From positions 8,494,001 through 8,558,000 of the forward strand of contig NZ_CP045096.1 of assembly GCF_009184865.1 (NCBI RefSeq): a stretch of DNA of 64,000 nt, read 5' to 3'. Origin of the DNA: Streptomyces phaeolivaceus. GTDB lineage: Bacteria; Actinomycetota; Actinomycetes; Streptomycetales; Streptomycetaceae. Position 1 is the stretch's first letter. Every line of letters begins with the position of its first letter. Shown one piece after another: positions 36,289 to 45,564 of the stretch. The position numbers were made by a program, and so were the translations under genes. The notes under the pieces were generated by a model that ran no database searches, had not been told where the DNA came from, and worked only from the letters and a program-made list of their open reading frames with translations.

Positions 36289-37206
36289 ATGCCCGACCAT
36301 TCCCGCCCTGCCCGCGCTGTGTTGGGACAGAACCAGTACGGCAAGGCCGAGAACCGAGTCGTCAGGATCACACGGGACGGCGCCACCCACCACATCAAGG
36401 ACCTGAACGTCTCCGTGTCGCTGAGCGGCGACATGGACGATGTCCACCTCTCCGGCTCGAACGCGAACGTCCTGCCGACGGACACCACCAAGAACACGGT
36501 GTACGCCTTCGCCAAGGAGCACGGCATAGCCTCCGCCGAGCAGTTCGGCATCCACCTCGCCCGCCACTTCGTGACCTCCCAGCCGGCCATCCACCGGGCC
36601 CGGATCCGGATCGAGGAGTACTCCTGGGAGCGCGTGGCCCACGGCAACGAGGGCGCGCACTCCTTCGTCCGCAAGGGCCAGGAGACCCGGCTCGCCCAGA
36701 TCATGTACGACGGCTCGGCGTGGGAGGTCGTCTCCGGCCTCAAGGACCTCACCGTCATGAACTCGACCGACTCCGAGTTCTGGGGCTATGTCAAGGACAA
36801 GTACACGACCCTGCCCGAGGCGCACGACCGCATCCTCGCCACCGAGGTCTCCGCCCGCTGGCGCTTCAACTGGACCGACGACGCGCGGGAGATGCCCGAC
36901 TGGGAGGCGTCCTACGGGCAGGTCAAGCAGCATCTGCTGCGGGCCTTCGCGGAGACGTACTCGCTCTCGCTCCAGCAGACGCTGTACCAGATGGGCGTAC
37001 GGATCATCGACCATGCCGACGAGATCGACGAGGTCCGCTTCTCCCTCCCGAACAAGCACCACTTCCTGGTGGACCTGGCCCCGTTCGGCCTGAAGAACGA
37101 CAACGAGGTGTATCTCGCCGCCGACCGTCCCTACGGCCTGATCGAGGCCACCGTCCTGCGCGACGGCTGCGAGGCGAAGATCCCGGCCGACCTCACCAAC
37201 CTCTGA
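36289..37206 (+). CDS. urate oxidase (uricase)
   Basis: This 305-residue cofactor-free uricase starts at ATG 36289, five bases after the HIU hydrolase stop. It shows the tunnelling-fold motifs: LGQNQYGKAENRVVRI (active-site Lys), PTDTTKNTVYAFAKEH (Thr), GLKDLTVMNSTDSEFWGYVK, RFNWTDDAR and the C-terminal SLPNKHHFLVDL. It oxidises urate to 5-hydroxyisourate with release of H2O2. All expected regions are present and there is no frame disruption, in contrast to the glyoxylate genes to the left. Confidence 0.95.
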   Translation: MPDHSRPARAVLGQNQYGKAENRVVRITRDGATHHIKDLNVSVSLSGDMDDVHLSGSNANVLPTDTTKNTVYAFAKEHGIASAEQFGIHLARHFVTSQPAIHRARIRIEEYSWERVAHGNEGAHSFVRKGQETRLAQIMYDGSAWEVVSGLKDLTVMNSTDSEFWGYVKDKYTTLPEAHDRILATEVSARWRFNWTDDAREMPDWEASYGQVKQHLLRAFAETYSLSLQQTLYQMGVRIIDHADEIDEVRFSLPNKHHFLVDLAPFGLKNDNEVYLAADRPYGLIEATVLRDGCEAKIPADLTNL

Positions 37207-37231
37207 AGCATCCCCGAAGGACGCACCCACC

Positions 37232-38611
37232 ATGGCAGCCGTACAGCGCATCGTCATCGAGAACTGTTCCCTCGCGACGGTCGACGCCCATGACACCGAA
37301 CACCCCACCGGTCACCTCGTCATCGCCGGCGACCGCATCGAGTCGCTCGGCGCGGGCAAGGCCCCCGAGGGACTGCCGGACGTCGTACGCCGTATCGACG
37401 CGACCGGCCATCTCGTCACCCCCGGCCTGGTCAACACCCACCACCACTTCTACCAGTGGATCACCCGGGGCCTGGCCACCGACCACAACCTCTTCGACTG
37501 GCTCGTCGCGCTCTACCCGACCTGGGCGCGCATCGACGAGCGCATGACGTACGCGGCGGCCCAGGGCTCGCTGGGCATGATGGCGCGCGGTGGGGTGACC
37601 ACGGCCATGGACCACCACTACGTCTTCCCGAAGGGCTCCGGCGATCTGTCGGGCTCGATCATCCGGGCCGCGCGGGAGACGGGCGTCCGTTTCACGCTCG
37701 CCCGTGGCTCCATGGACCGCAGCGAGAAGGACGGCGGCCTGCCCCCGGACTTCGCCGTCGAGACCCTGGACGGCGCGCTCGCCGCCACCGAGGAGACGGT
37801 GAAGCGGCACCACGACGCCTCCTTCGGCGCGATGACCCAGATCGCCGTCGCCCCCTGCTCCCCCTTCTCCGTCTCCACCGAACTGCTGCGGGAGGGCGCC
37901 GAGTTGGCCCGCCGCCTCGGGGTGCGCCTGCACACCCACGGTTCGGAGACGGTCGAGGAGGAGAAGTTCTGCCACGAACTGTTCGGCATGGGCCCCACCG
38001 ACTACTTCGAGTCCACGGGCTGGCTCGGCGAGGACGTGTGGATGGCCCACTGCGTCCATATGAACGACTCCGACATCGACGCCTTCGCCCGTACGAGGAC
38101 GGGGGTCGCCCACTGCCCCTCGTCCAACGCCCGGCTGGCGGCGGGGATCGCCCGCGTCCCGGACATGCTGGCCGCCGGTGTCCCGGTCGGCCTCGGCGTG
38201 GACGGCACCGCGTCCAACGAGTCCGGCGAACTCCACACCGAGCTGCGCAACGCGCTCCTCATCAACCGCCTCGGTGCCCACCGCGAAGCCGCGCTCAGTG
38301 CCCGCCAGGCGCTGCGGCTCGGTACCTTCGGCGGCGCCCAAGTCCTGGGCCGGGCAGGGGAGATCGGCTCCCTGGAGCCGGGCAAGCTCGCCGACCTCGT
38401 GCTCTGGAGGCTCGACACCCTCGCCCACGCGTCGATCGCCGACCCGGTGACCGCCCTGGTCCTCGGCGCGCCGGCCCCGGTGACGGCGTCGTTCGTGAAC
38501 GGCCGGCAGATCGTGGAGAACGGCCGTCTGCTGCACGTCGACGAGGACGCGATCGCCCGCTCCACCAGGGAAGAGGCCCGGCGGCTGGCCCGGATCGCCG
38601 CCGAGGCGTGA
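37232..38611 (+). CDS. 8-oxoguanine/guanine-type deaminase (amidohydrolase)
   Basis: This 459-residue amidohydrolase has TPGLVNTHHHFYQWITRG (HxH metal site), VRLHTHGSE, MAHCVHMNDSDIDA and VGLGVDGTASNESGEL (metal Asp). The closest functional group I recognise is 8-oxoguanine deaminase, which makes urate from 8-oxoguanine; a related aminohydrolase role cannot be excluded. It follows uricase by 25 bp with GAAGGA before the ATG, so it should be the last gene of the urate operon and supply urate. A strong terminator follows at 38621. Confidence 0.9.
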   Translation: MAAVQRIVIENCSLATVDAHDTEHPTGHLVIAGDRIESLGAGKAPEGLPDVVRRIDATGHLVTPGLVNTHHHFYQWITRGLATDHNLFDWLVALYPTWARIDERMTYAAAQGSLGMMARGGVTTAMDHHYVFPKGSGDLSGSIIRAARETGVRFTLARGSMDRSEKDGGLPPDFAVETLDGALAATEETVKRHHDASFGAMTQIAVAPCSPFSVSTELLREGAELARRLGVRLHTHGSETVEEEKFCHELFGMGPTDYFESTGWLGEDVWMAHCVHMNDSDIDAFARTRTGVAHCPSSNARLAAGIARVPDMLAAGVPVGLGVDGTASNESGELHTELRNALLINRLGAHREAALSARQALRLGTFGGAQVLGRAGEIGSLEPGKLADLVLWRLDTLAHASIADPVTALVLGAPAPVTASFVNGRQIVENGRLLHVDEDAIARSTREEARRLARIAAEA

Positions 38612-38620
38612 CCTGTTGAA

Positions 38621-38652
38621 CTCTGGCCGAGGGGGACGGCCCTCGGCCAGAG
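38621..38652. terminator. terminator of the urate operon
   Basis: CTCTGGCCGAGGG pairs with CCCTCGGCCAGAG around GGACGG, 10 bp after the deaminase stop. Stem of 13 pairs. Confidence 0.82.
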
Positions 38653-38687
38653 CCGTGGACCCGCGCGCGGGTACACGGCAGCCGTGT

Positions 38688-38717
38688 CCGGGGCGCGCAC
38701 GAGCGTGCGCGCCCCGG
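38688..38717. terminator. 14-bp perfect palindrome between convergent genes
   Basis: CCGGGGCGCGCACG and CGTGCGCGCCCCGG are separated by AG. It lies 13 bp before the chitosanase stop, so it can end transcription of the chitosanase gene and back up the terminator at 38621. Confidence 0.78.
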
Positions 38718-38729
38718 AACGGTGTCCGT

Positions 38730-39581
38730 TCAGTCCAGCGAGTAACTGTCCCCGTACACCTGCCAGTTCAGCGGCAGATCGAGGTCGAGGTTGCCCGCCG
38801 CCAGGAACACCCGCTGGGCGGTCTCCACCCGGCTGACGTCGCTGTGGGCCTCCTCCTGCTCCATCGCCCACACCCGGGCGTCGAGGAAGGCGTGCAGGAA
38901 CGCGGTCTCGTCGCCGCCCTCGGCCGGGGAGGCCGTCTGGAGGAGGGCCCGAGCGCGGATGCCGCCGAAGCTGACGGCGTCGGTGCCGGGGCCGTGCATG
39001 ACCATGGCGTCGTAGTAGACGAACTGGCCCAGGGTGCCGAGACCGTCCTCCTTGGCCCGCGCCACCGCCGGGTCGAAGTGGACACGGTCGCGCTCGTCGT
39101 CCTGGGCGGTGCGGACCGCGGCGGTTCCGGAGGCCTCGCGCCAGACGTCCGGGAAGTCCGGGTCCAGGCCGTCGTGGGAGTCGGTGCCGTTCACCGCGCG
39201 CAGCGCCGGCGGACAGGTGGCCAGCGGGTTGTCCGCGACCCGCTCGGTGTACAGCTCGACCAGGGCGAGCATGTCGCTCGTACCGGAGCGGAAACCGATG
39301 ATGCCGCCGGTGTAGCCCCGGCCGTCGCCGATGTCCTCGATGTAGTCGTACTGCTCCTTCCAGTCCAGCGAGGAGTTCTCCGCGCTGGACACCAGCCGCA
39401 TGGCGATGTCCTTCTTCGCCGGATCGTCGAGCCCGGCGTCCGCGGTGGTGTCCGTCGTGCCTTCCGCCGTGGTGGCCGCGTCCGCCGCCTGGTACGCCAG
39501 GGCGGGGACGGCGAGGAGACAGGCGCCGAGGGCGGTCAGCAGCAGACGACGGGATGCGGCTCGGGTGGGCGGCAACGACAC
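38730..39581 (-). CDS. secreted GH46 chitosanase
   Basis: The GTG at 39581 has GGAG seven bases upstream and gives 283 residues. A signal peptide (RRLLLTALGACLLAVPALAY) is followed by a Thr/Ala/Asp-rich linker. The catalytic region is SSAENSSLDWKEQYDYIED with Glu68, and GDGRGYTGG with Asp86; their spacing of 18 equals that of Glu22 and Asp40 of the S. sp. N174 chitosanase. The enzyme hydrolyses chitosan outside the cell with inversion. Length after cleavage is normal. A co-directional gene for a GH89 enzyme lies upstream, about 106 bp away. Confidence 0.95.
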   Translation of the reverse strand: MSLPPTRAASRRLLLTALGACLLAVPALAYQAADAATTAEGTTDTTADAGLDDPAKKDIAMRLVSSAENSSLDWKEQYDYIEDIGDGRGYTGGIIGFRSGTSDMLALVELYTERVADNPLATCPPALRAVNGTDSHDGLDPDFPDVWREASGTAAVRTAQDDERDRVHFDPAVARAKEDGLGTLGQFVYYDAMVMHGPGTDAVSFGGIRARALLQTASPAEGGDETAFLHAFLDARVWAMEQEEAHSDVSRVETAQRVFLAAGNLDLDLPLNWQVYGDSYSLD

Positions 39582-39687
39582 GGGTGATCTCCAAGTAAGC
39601 GCGCGGTAAAGGGAGTTGGCGGTAGCTGAGGGTCGCGCGACCGACTGGGAAAGCCGTGAGTGTGCCGTGGCAGTGACCTGTGATCCG

Positions 39688-41886
39688 TCAGGAGAGCGCG
39701 GTGAGCCGGTCCCGGACCTGTGCGGCGACCGTGTACGTGTCCCCGGTCGGCTCGGTCGCGAGCGTCCCCGGGTTCCGCGCCCAGCGGTCCTCCAGGGCGA
39801 ACCAGTCGATCTTCTTCGGCGCCCGGCCCGCCGCCAGCGCGGTCCGCAGCTCCTCGAAGTACGTCGACCAGCGCAGCCGGTACAGCCCGCCGACCAGCCC
39901 CGCCCACTCCCGGTTGGCGTAGTCCCGCAGCCCCGCGTCGGCACCTTCGCGGGTGCCCCACACGGTCAGCAGCGACAGATTGTCGTACGCCAGCTCCGTC
40001 CGCTCGGCGGCACTCGTCCCCCAGGCGCGGGCGTCGGCGACCCAACGGCCCAGTAGATGACGGGAGTCGGTGGCCACCAGCCGGTCCAGCAGATCCATGA
40101 GCGAGAGCCAGTCACCGCTCAGCCGGTCGAAGCGGGCCCGGTCGCCGCCGTCGTACGCGGCCTTGATCTGCGGCAGCATCACCCGGCTGCGGTTGGACAG
40201 GGCCTGGCGGGCCACGTCGAGCAGGTCGCGGCGGTAGGCCGACGACGCCCGCAACTCGGCCCGCACCTTCAGCAGTTCCCCGAGCGCGGGCTCGAAGTCA
40301 GCCGCGCTGTACCGGAGTTGCTTCGGCGACCAGCGGCCGGCCCGTACGACGTTCAGTGCCGGCCGGGCGCCGAAGAGACCGTCGGCGCCCTCGCTCCACG
40401 AGTCGGCACGGGTGGTGCCGTACGCGGTGCGGCGCAGGATGTCCCAGGCGGCCTCGGCATGCGCGTCGAGGGCCCCGTACCGGGCGTGCGCCCACTCCGC
40501 GAACCAGGTCTTCAGATCCAACTCGCCTTCCCGCCAGGCGAGTTCGGAGAACAGGGCGAAGGCGGCCGGGTTGTTGTCCGCCGCCTCCGGCATCAGGGCG
40601 ATCCCGTGCAGCCTGCTGCCGCTCCTGGTGCGCCACTTCTCGTACAGCGCGGCCCAGTCGGGGGTGTTGGCGCCGAGCGCGGTGTGACCGCCGAAGTTCC
40701 AGATCGAGCCGAAGGCGTACGGGGTGTCGCCCCAGTCGGCCTCGCGGTCGACGACCGTGGGGAAACGGTCGGAGAGACCGTCGACGACGAGCATCCGCTC
40801 CTTGTCGACGGCGTCGACGATCGCGCGCGGCGGGTTGTGCTGCCAGCCGAGGATCACCCAGGTGGCCCCCGGACGGGAGCGCTGGAGCGCCCGCTCGACG
40901 CCCTTCGCCGCGTCGGCGACGGGCACGTCACCCGGGTCGCCGCCCTCGTGCAGCAGATCCATCTTGTACAGGGTCGACGGGCCGAACATCTCGTCCTGCA
41001 CCCGGTAGAAGGCCGCCGCCACCCGCGCGAACTCGTCCGTGCGCGGGTCCAGCCAGTCGGGGCGCGCGAAGCCCATCCAGTCGCCCTGCGGCACGGTCCG
41101 CGCCCCCGGCACACGCTCCGCGAACCCGGCCGGGACCGTCCCGAAGTAGCCGGGGAACACCGGCGTCATCCCCAGCTCACGCGCCCGGTCGGCGATCCGG
41201 CGGCCGAGGACGGCCCGCGCGTCCAGGAGCTGCCGCGAGACGGGGGAGGGGAACGCGGACAGGTTCTGCAGCAGCCACCAGGGCTGATGGGCCGGGCCGG
41301 GCACCCACTCCCGCAGCTCCGCCTCCGTGTACCCGAACTCCTGGAACACCCGGTGGTACAGCGCGTCCGCGCCCGCGTAGACGAGGACCTCGTTGTAGCC
41401 GTGCAACGCCAGCACGTCCAGCTCGCGCTCCCAGTACGTCCAGTCGAGGTAGGCGCCCGTGTAGCCGTCGTTGGTGTCGTTGAGGGCGAAGCGGTGGGTG
41501 ACGTTCGCGCGGCGGCTCACCGGCTCGTCGAGGCCGGGCAGCTCGCGCGGCAGCAGGTTCGTCTGCTCGCCCGCCCAGTTGATCTCGGCGTACGCGATAT
41601 GCCGCAAGTACCAGTTCAGGCCGGTGAGTTGGGTGGCCGGAGTATCACCGGCGACGGTGATGCGTCCGGTGCTCCCCGAGACCCGGAAGGTGTCCGGGTC
41701 CTGGCCCTGCGTGAACGTGATCTGCCGCCAGTGGTCCGGCAGCAGCCGCCGTGCCGTCACCGAGGCCGTGCTCCGCGCCCTGTCGGTGCGGGGCGCGTCG
41801 TCCGAGGGGATCGCGCGGGCCGGCGTACAGGCGACGGCGGGACCCGCGGCGAACGCGGCGAGCAGGGCACGGCGGGCGAGCGGCAT
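39688..41886 (-). CDS. secreted GH89 alpha-N-acetylglucosaminidase
   Basis: The ATG at 41886 has GGAG five bases upstream and gives 732 residues. The start, ARRALLAAFAAGPAVAC, is a signal peptide with a possible lipobox cysteine. The rest matches GH89: TGLNWYLRHIAYAEINWAGE, RRANVTHRFALNDTNDGYTG, DWTYWERELDVLALHGYN, LGMTPVFPGYFGTVP, WNFGGHTALG, and IALMPEAADNNP, which includes a candidate catalytic Glu. The family removes terminal alpha-linked GlcNAc, as in human NAGLU. Together with the chitosanase gene downstream it suggests use of amino-sugar polymers, though one operon is not proven because of a 106-bp gap. Confidence 0.93.
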   Translation of the reverse strand: MPLARRALLAAFAAGPAVACTPARAIPSDDAPRTDRARSTASVTARRLLPDHWRQITFTQGQDPDTFRVSGSTGRITVAGDTPATQLTGLNWYLRHIAYAEINWAGEQTNLLPRELPGLDEPVSRRANVTHRFALNDTNDGYTGAYLDWTYWERELDVLALHGYNEVLVYAGADALYHRVFQEFGYTEAELREWVPGPAHQPWWLLQNLSAFPSPVSRQLLDARAVLGRRIADRARELGMTPVFPGYFGTVPAGFAERVPGARTVPQGDWMGFARPDWLDPRTDEFARVAAAFYRVQDEMFGPSTLYKMDLLHEGGDPGDVPVADAAKGVERALQRSRPGATWVILGWQHNPPRAIVDAVDKERMLVVDGLSDRFPTVVDREADWGDTPYAFGSIWNFGGHTALGANTPDWAALYEKWRTRSGSRLHGIALMPEAADNNPAAFALFSELAWREGELDLKTWFAEWAHARYGALDAHAEAAWDILRRTAYGTTRADSWSEGADGLFGARPALNVVRAGRWSPKQLRYSAADFEPALGELLKVRAELRASSAYRRDLLDVARQALSNRSRVMLPQIKAAYDGGDRARFDRLSGDWLSLMDLLDRLVATDSRHLLGRWVADARAWGTSAAERTELAYDNLSLLTVWGTREGADAGLRDYANREWAGLVGGLYRLRWSTYFEELRTALAAGRAPKKIDWFALEDRWARNPGTLATEPTGDTYTVAAQVRDRLTALS

Positions 41887-42079
41887 GGTGTCTCCGGGGC
41901 GCGGTGGGGGTACGGAGTGGGAGGAATACCCGCCGAAACCACACTTGTGCGCAGACACAGGGCCACACGGGGGAGAACCCGCCATGAACGGCTCCTTCCG
42001 GCGTGTCGGCCTGTCTTCGCCCCACATCATCGCGGATGCCCGGTGGCCGCCGGAGGGCATCCGGGTGTCCGGCACACGT

Positions 42080-42679
42080 CTACTCGGTGGTGGTGCCGTC
42101 CCAGGCCATCAGGTTCGCCAGCAGCTCCGCCTGCTCGATCGCGTCGTCGAGAGCGTGGTGCGTGTGGGGGCTCCGGGGGAGGAGATGCCGGGGCATCGCC
42201 CGCTTGGAGACCGCCCGCAGCGGGACCCCGGCCTTCGTCGCGTACAGCGTCTTCATGTCCAGACACCCCGAGTGCCCGAAGGGGCTCGCCCCGGTGAAGC
42301 GGATCAGATACCAGTACAGGAACGTCCAGTCGTACGAGGCGGGGTAGCCGCACATCACCGGCTGGGCGTCGCCGCAGACCTCGCGCACCCAGGAGGCGAA
42401 CTGCCTCAGCACCGCGCCCGGGTCGGCCCCCTCTGCCGCCAGCCGCTCCCGGTCCAGGCCGCTCACCGCCAGCGCCTCGGGCACGAACTCCGCGCTGATC
42501 GGCCGCAGTTCCCGGTAGAAGGTCCGCCGCCGCGGATCGGTCGCCGTGAACCCGCCCGCCCCCTGCCGCCCGGCGACGGCCGCGCCGAGGCTGAGCATCG
42601 AGTACGGGCCCGGTATCGGTCCGTCCGCCTCGATGTCGACGGAGATGTACAGACTGGGCTTGATCGTGCGTGCCGCCAT
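42080..42679 (-). CDS. DEDDh-type 3'-5' exonuclease family protein
   Basis: This 199-residue protein has the Exo I motif YISVDIEADGPIPG with DxE, a central GYPASYDWTFLYWYLIRF (Exo II Asp) and THHALDDAIEQAELL (Exo III HxxxxD), so the four acidic residues and the histidine of the DEDDh group are present. Such proteins remove nucleotides from DNA or RNA 3' ends. Start ATG 42679 has only a weak ribosome binding site. It diverges from the haem peroxidase gene, with a shared region containing TGACG repeats. Confidence 0.87.
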   Translation of the reverse strand: MAARTIKPSLYISVDIEADGPIPGPYSMLSLGAAVAGRQGAGGFTATDPRRRTFYRELRPISAEFVPEALAVSGLDRERLAAEGADPGAVLRQFASWVREVCGDAQPVMCGYPASYDWTFLYWYLIRFTGASPFGHSGCLDMKTLYATKAGVPLRAVSKRAMPRHLLPRSPHTHHALDDAIEQAELLANLMAWDGTTTE

Positions 42680-42750
42680 ACGACGATCATGACGGCGGGG
42701 GAGTGCGCGGCGCATCCGGATTTCGGGGCCCGGTCCCTCGCGCGATCCAT

Positions 42751-42796
42751 GTCATGTGCGTCGTATGACGGGGAGCGTCAACCTGACGGTACGTCA
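42751..42796. promoter_or_regulatory. TGACG/CGTCA repeats between exonuclease and peroxidase genes
   Basis: GTCAT-N9-ATGAC (42751-42769) is followed by GCGTCA (42775-42780) and the palindrome TGACG-GTA-CGTCA (42784-42796), then an AT-rich segment. The cluster may be an operator for the peroxidase gene. No regulator is known to me. Confidence 0.35.
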
Positions 42797-42969
42797 ATAT
42801 GAGTAGTTTTCCCCCTTCGGGAACCCCTTGTGCCGGACGACACGTTGTCGGTAAAAGGGATTTATCCGAATGATCGCTTCGCGTCCGGTGGGGGCCGGTA
42901 CCGACGGGGAGAACCGGTAAGTCCGGTTGTGGCCGTTCGCGGAGCCGGGGGACAGAACGGGGACAACAC

Positions 42970-44661
42970 ATGGTGCATCGACACCATCGCGAGACCTACT
43001 ACGTCGTCAACGAGGGCCGGATCCTGGAGTTCGAGAAGGGGGAGGCGGTCGCGCGCGTACCGAGCGCGACCGAGCAGCAGATGGCCTTCCGCTTCTCCCG
43101 GTTCGGCGAGAAGGGAGTCCAGCTCGACGAGGCACTGCTCGGCAAACTGGCCGTGGCCATGACCACGGGCACCGGCGGTGCCGACCCGGACTCGGGAGAG
43201 CCCGGCACCTTTGTCCCGGCGGGGTTCACCTACCTCGGTCAGTTCGTCGACCACGACCTGACCCTGGATCGCACCCAGGTCGGCCTGGGCGAACCCGTCC
43301 CGGTCGAGGACCTGGTGCAGGGCCGCAGCCCCGCGCTCGACCTGGACTCGCTCTACGGCATGGGCCCGCGCCACACCGGCAGCGCCCGCTTCTACGAGTC
43401 CGACCGTGTCCGGCTGCGGATGGGCACCACGCTCGGGGTCGGCTTCCCGCCCGAGTCGACGTCCAACGTCGATCACGAGGGCTTCGACCTGCCGAGGGCC
43501 GGCGAGGCGGTCGGCGGCACCAAGGCCGACCAGCGTGCCCCGCTCATCCCGGACGCGCGCAACGACGAGAACCTGGCGGTCGGCCAGCTCCACCTGGCGT
43601 TCATCCGCTTCCACAACCGCGTCGTCGACCTCCTCGCCGAGCGCGGAGTGCCCGAGCACCGGCTGTTCCAGGACGCCCGGGACCTCGTCGTCAAGCACTA
43701 CCAGTGGGTGCTGCGCACCGACTTCCTGCCGCGCATCGTCGACCCGGACATCGTCGAACGGGTCTTCACCCGAGGCCGCAAGCACTTCGAGCGGCCCGGG
43801 TACACCCGCCCCGGCGACTTCCCGACCATGCCCATCGAGTTCTCCGTAGCGGCCTACCGCCTCGGACACAGCATGGTGCGCGGGGCCTACCAGTGGAACA
43901 GCGTCTTCCGCGCGGGCGGACCCGGCCCGATCGCCTCGCTCGGGCTGCTGTTCCGGTTCAGCGGCACGGCGGGCAACCTCTCGCTGGGCCCGGACGACCT
44001 GAGCGACCTCGACGACCCGAACTCGGGCGACAACCTGCGGCTGCCGAGCAACTGGATCGTCGACTTCCGCCGACTGTTCGACTTCGGCGAGATCGGCCGG
44101 GACGACCTGGTCGTGCCCGAGGACGAGTTCAATGTGGCCAAGCGACTCGACACGCTCCTCGTCGACCCGCTGTCCACCCTGCCCACCGGCACGTTCGACG
44201 GCCGGGGCCGCCCGGCTCCGCCGGTCATCCAGCGCAACCTGGCGTTCCGCAACCTCGTGCGCGCCTCGATGGTCGAACTGGCAACCGGGCCGCAACTGGC
44301 CGCCCAGATGGGCTTCAAGCCGCTCACGGAGGACCAGATCCTGCGGGGCGACGGCGGCGCCGTCCTGGAGGGCCTCACCGACACCGAGCGCGCCCAGCTC
44401 GTGGAGCACACCCCGCTGTGGTTCTACGTCCTGCGCGAGGCCGAGGTGAACGAGGCCCGTCCCGGCAGCCTCACCGGGGTCGGCGGCACGCTCGTCGCCG
44501 AAGTGTTCCACCGGGCGATCGAGGGCAGCCGGAGGTCGATCGTGAAGCACCCGGGCTGGCGCCCGAGCCTTCCGTCCCACCGGAAGGGCCGGTTCACCAT
44601 GACGGACCTGCTGCTCTTCGCCTTCGAGAACGACCCGAAGCTGCTCAATCCGCTGGGCTGA
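42970..44661 (+). CDS. animal-type haem peroxidase
   Basis: This 563-residue protein belongs to the peroxidase-cyclooxygenase superfamily. The distal region FTYLGQFVDHDLTLD carries Asp94-His95, DARNDENLAVGQLHLAFIRF the catalytic Arg and following Glu/Asn, and AAYRLGHSMVRGAYQWN the proximal His near residue 300. The Asp and Glu that can bind haem covalently seem to be present at the usual places. No signal peptide is visible. The start ATG 42970 has GGGGACAA before it. Bacterial members oxidise halides or lipids; the substrate here is unknown. The TGA is followed at once by a dispersed palindromic repeat. Confidence 0.92.
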   Translation: MVHRHHRETYYVVNEGRILEFEKGEAVARVPSATEQQMAFRFSRFGEKGVQLDEALLGKLAVAMTTGTGGADPDSGEPGTFVPAGFTYLGQFVDHDLTLDRTQVGLGEPVPVEDLVQGRSPALDLDSLYGMGPRHTGSARFYESDRVRLRMGTTLGVGFPPESTSNVDHEGFDLPRAGEAVGGTKADQRAPLIPDARNDENLAVGQLHLAFIRFHNRVVDLLAERGVPEHRLFQDARDLVVKHYQWVLRTDFLPRIVDPDIVERVFTRGRKHFERPGYTRPGDFPTMPIEFSVAAYRLGHSMVRGAYQWNSVFRAGGPGPIASLGLLFRFSGTAGNLSLGPDDLSDLDDPNSGDNLRLPSNWIVDFRRLFDFGEIGRDDLVVPEDEFNVAKRLDTLLVDPLSTLPTGTFDGRGRPAPPVIQRNLAFRNLVRASMVELATGPQLAAQMGFKPLTEDQILRGDGGAVLEGLTDTERAQLVEHTPLWFYVLREAEVNEARPGSLTGVGGTLVAEVFHRAIEGSRRSIVKHPGWRPSLPSHRKGRFTMTDLLLFAFENDPKLLNPLG

Positions 44662-44662
44662 G

Positions 44663-44830
44663 GGGCGCGGTTCGTTGTCGGGTGCGGGTCCGGTGGGGCT
44701 TCTCGCGCGCTTCCCCGCGCCCCTAAAAGATCAGGCCCTGCGGGCCTGAAACGCGCGGGGCGCAGCCCCGGCTTTTCAGGGGCGCGGGGAACCGCGCGAC
44801 CAGCCCCCACCGGGCCCGCACCCGAAGCCG
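44663..44830. repeat. dispersed palindromic repeat, copy 1
   Basis: Left arm GTTGTCGGGTGCGGGTCCGG ... CTTCCCCGCGCCCCT and right arm AGGGGCGCGGGGAACCGCGC ... CGCACCCGAA pair over most of their length, with a second hairpin (CAGGCCCTGCGGGCCTG) in the middle. The same element occurs at 52282-52482. It occupies the space between the peroxidase gene and a convergent gene. Confidence 0.85.
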
Positions 44831-44848
44831 GCTTCGCCGAGGCGCTGG

Positions 44849-45517
44849 CTAGGACCGTCTCGGCGAAGCCAGCAGGTATCGCCGGCGGGTGCGCGGCTCC
44901 ATATGCTCACCCACCTGCCACCCCGCCCCCTCCAACGTCGCCGCACAAGCCCGCAACGCCTCCGCGTCCGGCTCCCGTACGGCCACGGCTTCCGGCTGGG
45001 GCGTGGCCCGCACCCGGTAACCCCCTTCCGCCGACCCCGCCCCAGGCGTCGGCGCCGGCTCCGGCCGGTGGCCCGCCGCCTCCAGCGCCAGCGCGGCGGC
45101 CCGCACCAGATGCGCCCGCTCCCACGCGCACGGACGGTCCGTAGCACCACCCGGGTTGGTCATCCGGCGCAGCTCCAGCAACCCCTGCCAGGCGCTGTGC
45201 ACCTCCCGTGCGCGTGCCGGGCCGTTCACGGCGGCCTCCTCACCGCCCACCCGCGCGGCGAAGACACCGGCCGGGACGGAGGCCGGCGCAGGGGCCGGAG
45301 CGGGGGCTTCCGGGAGCGCCTCCGGTGCCTCCGCCGTCTCCCGTACGCGATGCCCGGCCGGGGTCAGGAAATGGTCGTGCGGCGGGCGTGGATGCCGGAA
45401 GGCCAGCCCGCGCCTCACCAGCGCCGCGAGCTGCGCCTCCGTACCCCTCAGCCGCCCCGTCACGGGCTCGGCGGCATCGATGATCCGCCGCTGGGCGGCG
45501 GTTGGCGGTCGTGTCAC
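44849..45517 (-). CDS. hypothetical protein with N-terminal winged-helix-like segment
   Basis: The GTG at 45517 has GAGGGAGGG upstream and gives 222 residues. The first 60 (TAAQRRIIDAAEPVTGRLRG, LAALVRRGLAF, HFLTPAGHRVRE) look like a winged helix: AAxRRIIDAA, TExQLxALVRRGLA, LTPAGHRVRE. A Pro/Ala-rich linker follows, then a part resembling plain helical bundles (HSAWQGLLELRRMTN) and a C-terminal EALRACAATLEGAGWQVGEH with RRYLLASPRR. I do not recognise a family. It may be a small DNA-binding protein. It is 48 bp downstream of the phosphatase gene on the same strand. Confidence 0.7.
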   Translation of the reverse strand: MTRPPTAAQRRIIDAAEPVTGRLRGTEAQLAALVRRGLAFRHPRPPHDHFLTPAGHRVRETAEAPEALPEAPAPAPAPASVPAGVFAARVGGEEAAVNGPARAREVHSAWQGLLELRRMTNPGGATDRPCAWERAHLVRAAALALEAAGHRPEPAPTPGAGSAEGGYRVRATPQPEAVAVREPDAEALRACAATLEGAGWQVGEHMEPRTRRRYLLASPRRS

Positions 45518-45564
45518 GGCACCCTCCCTCACCCGAGCCGGGCGTGGGCCGACTCCCTCGAAGA

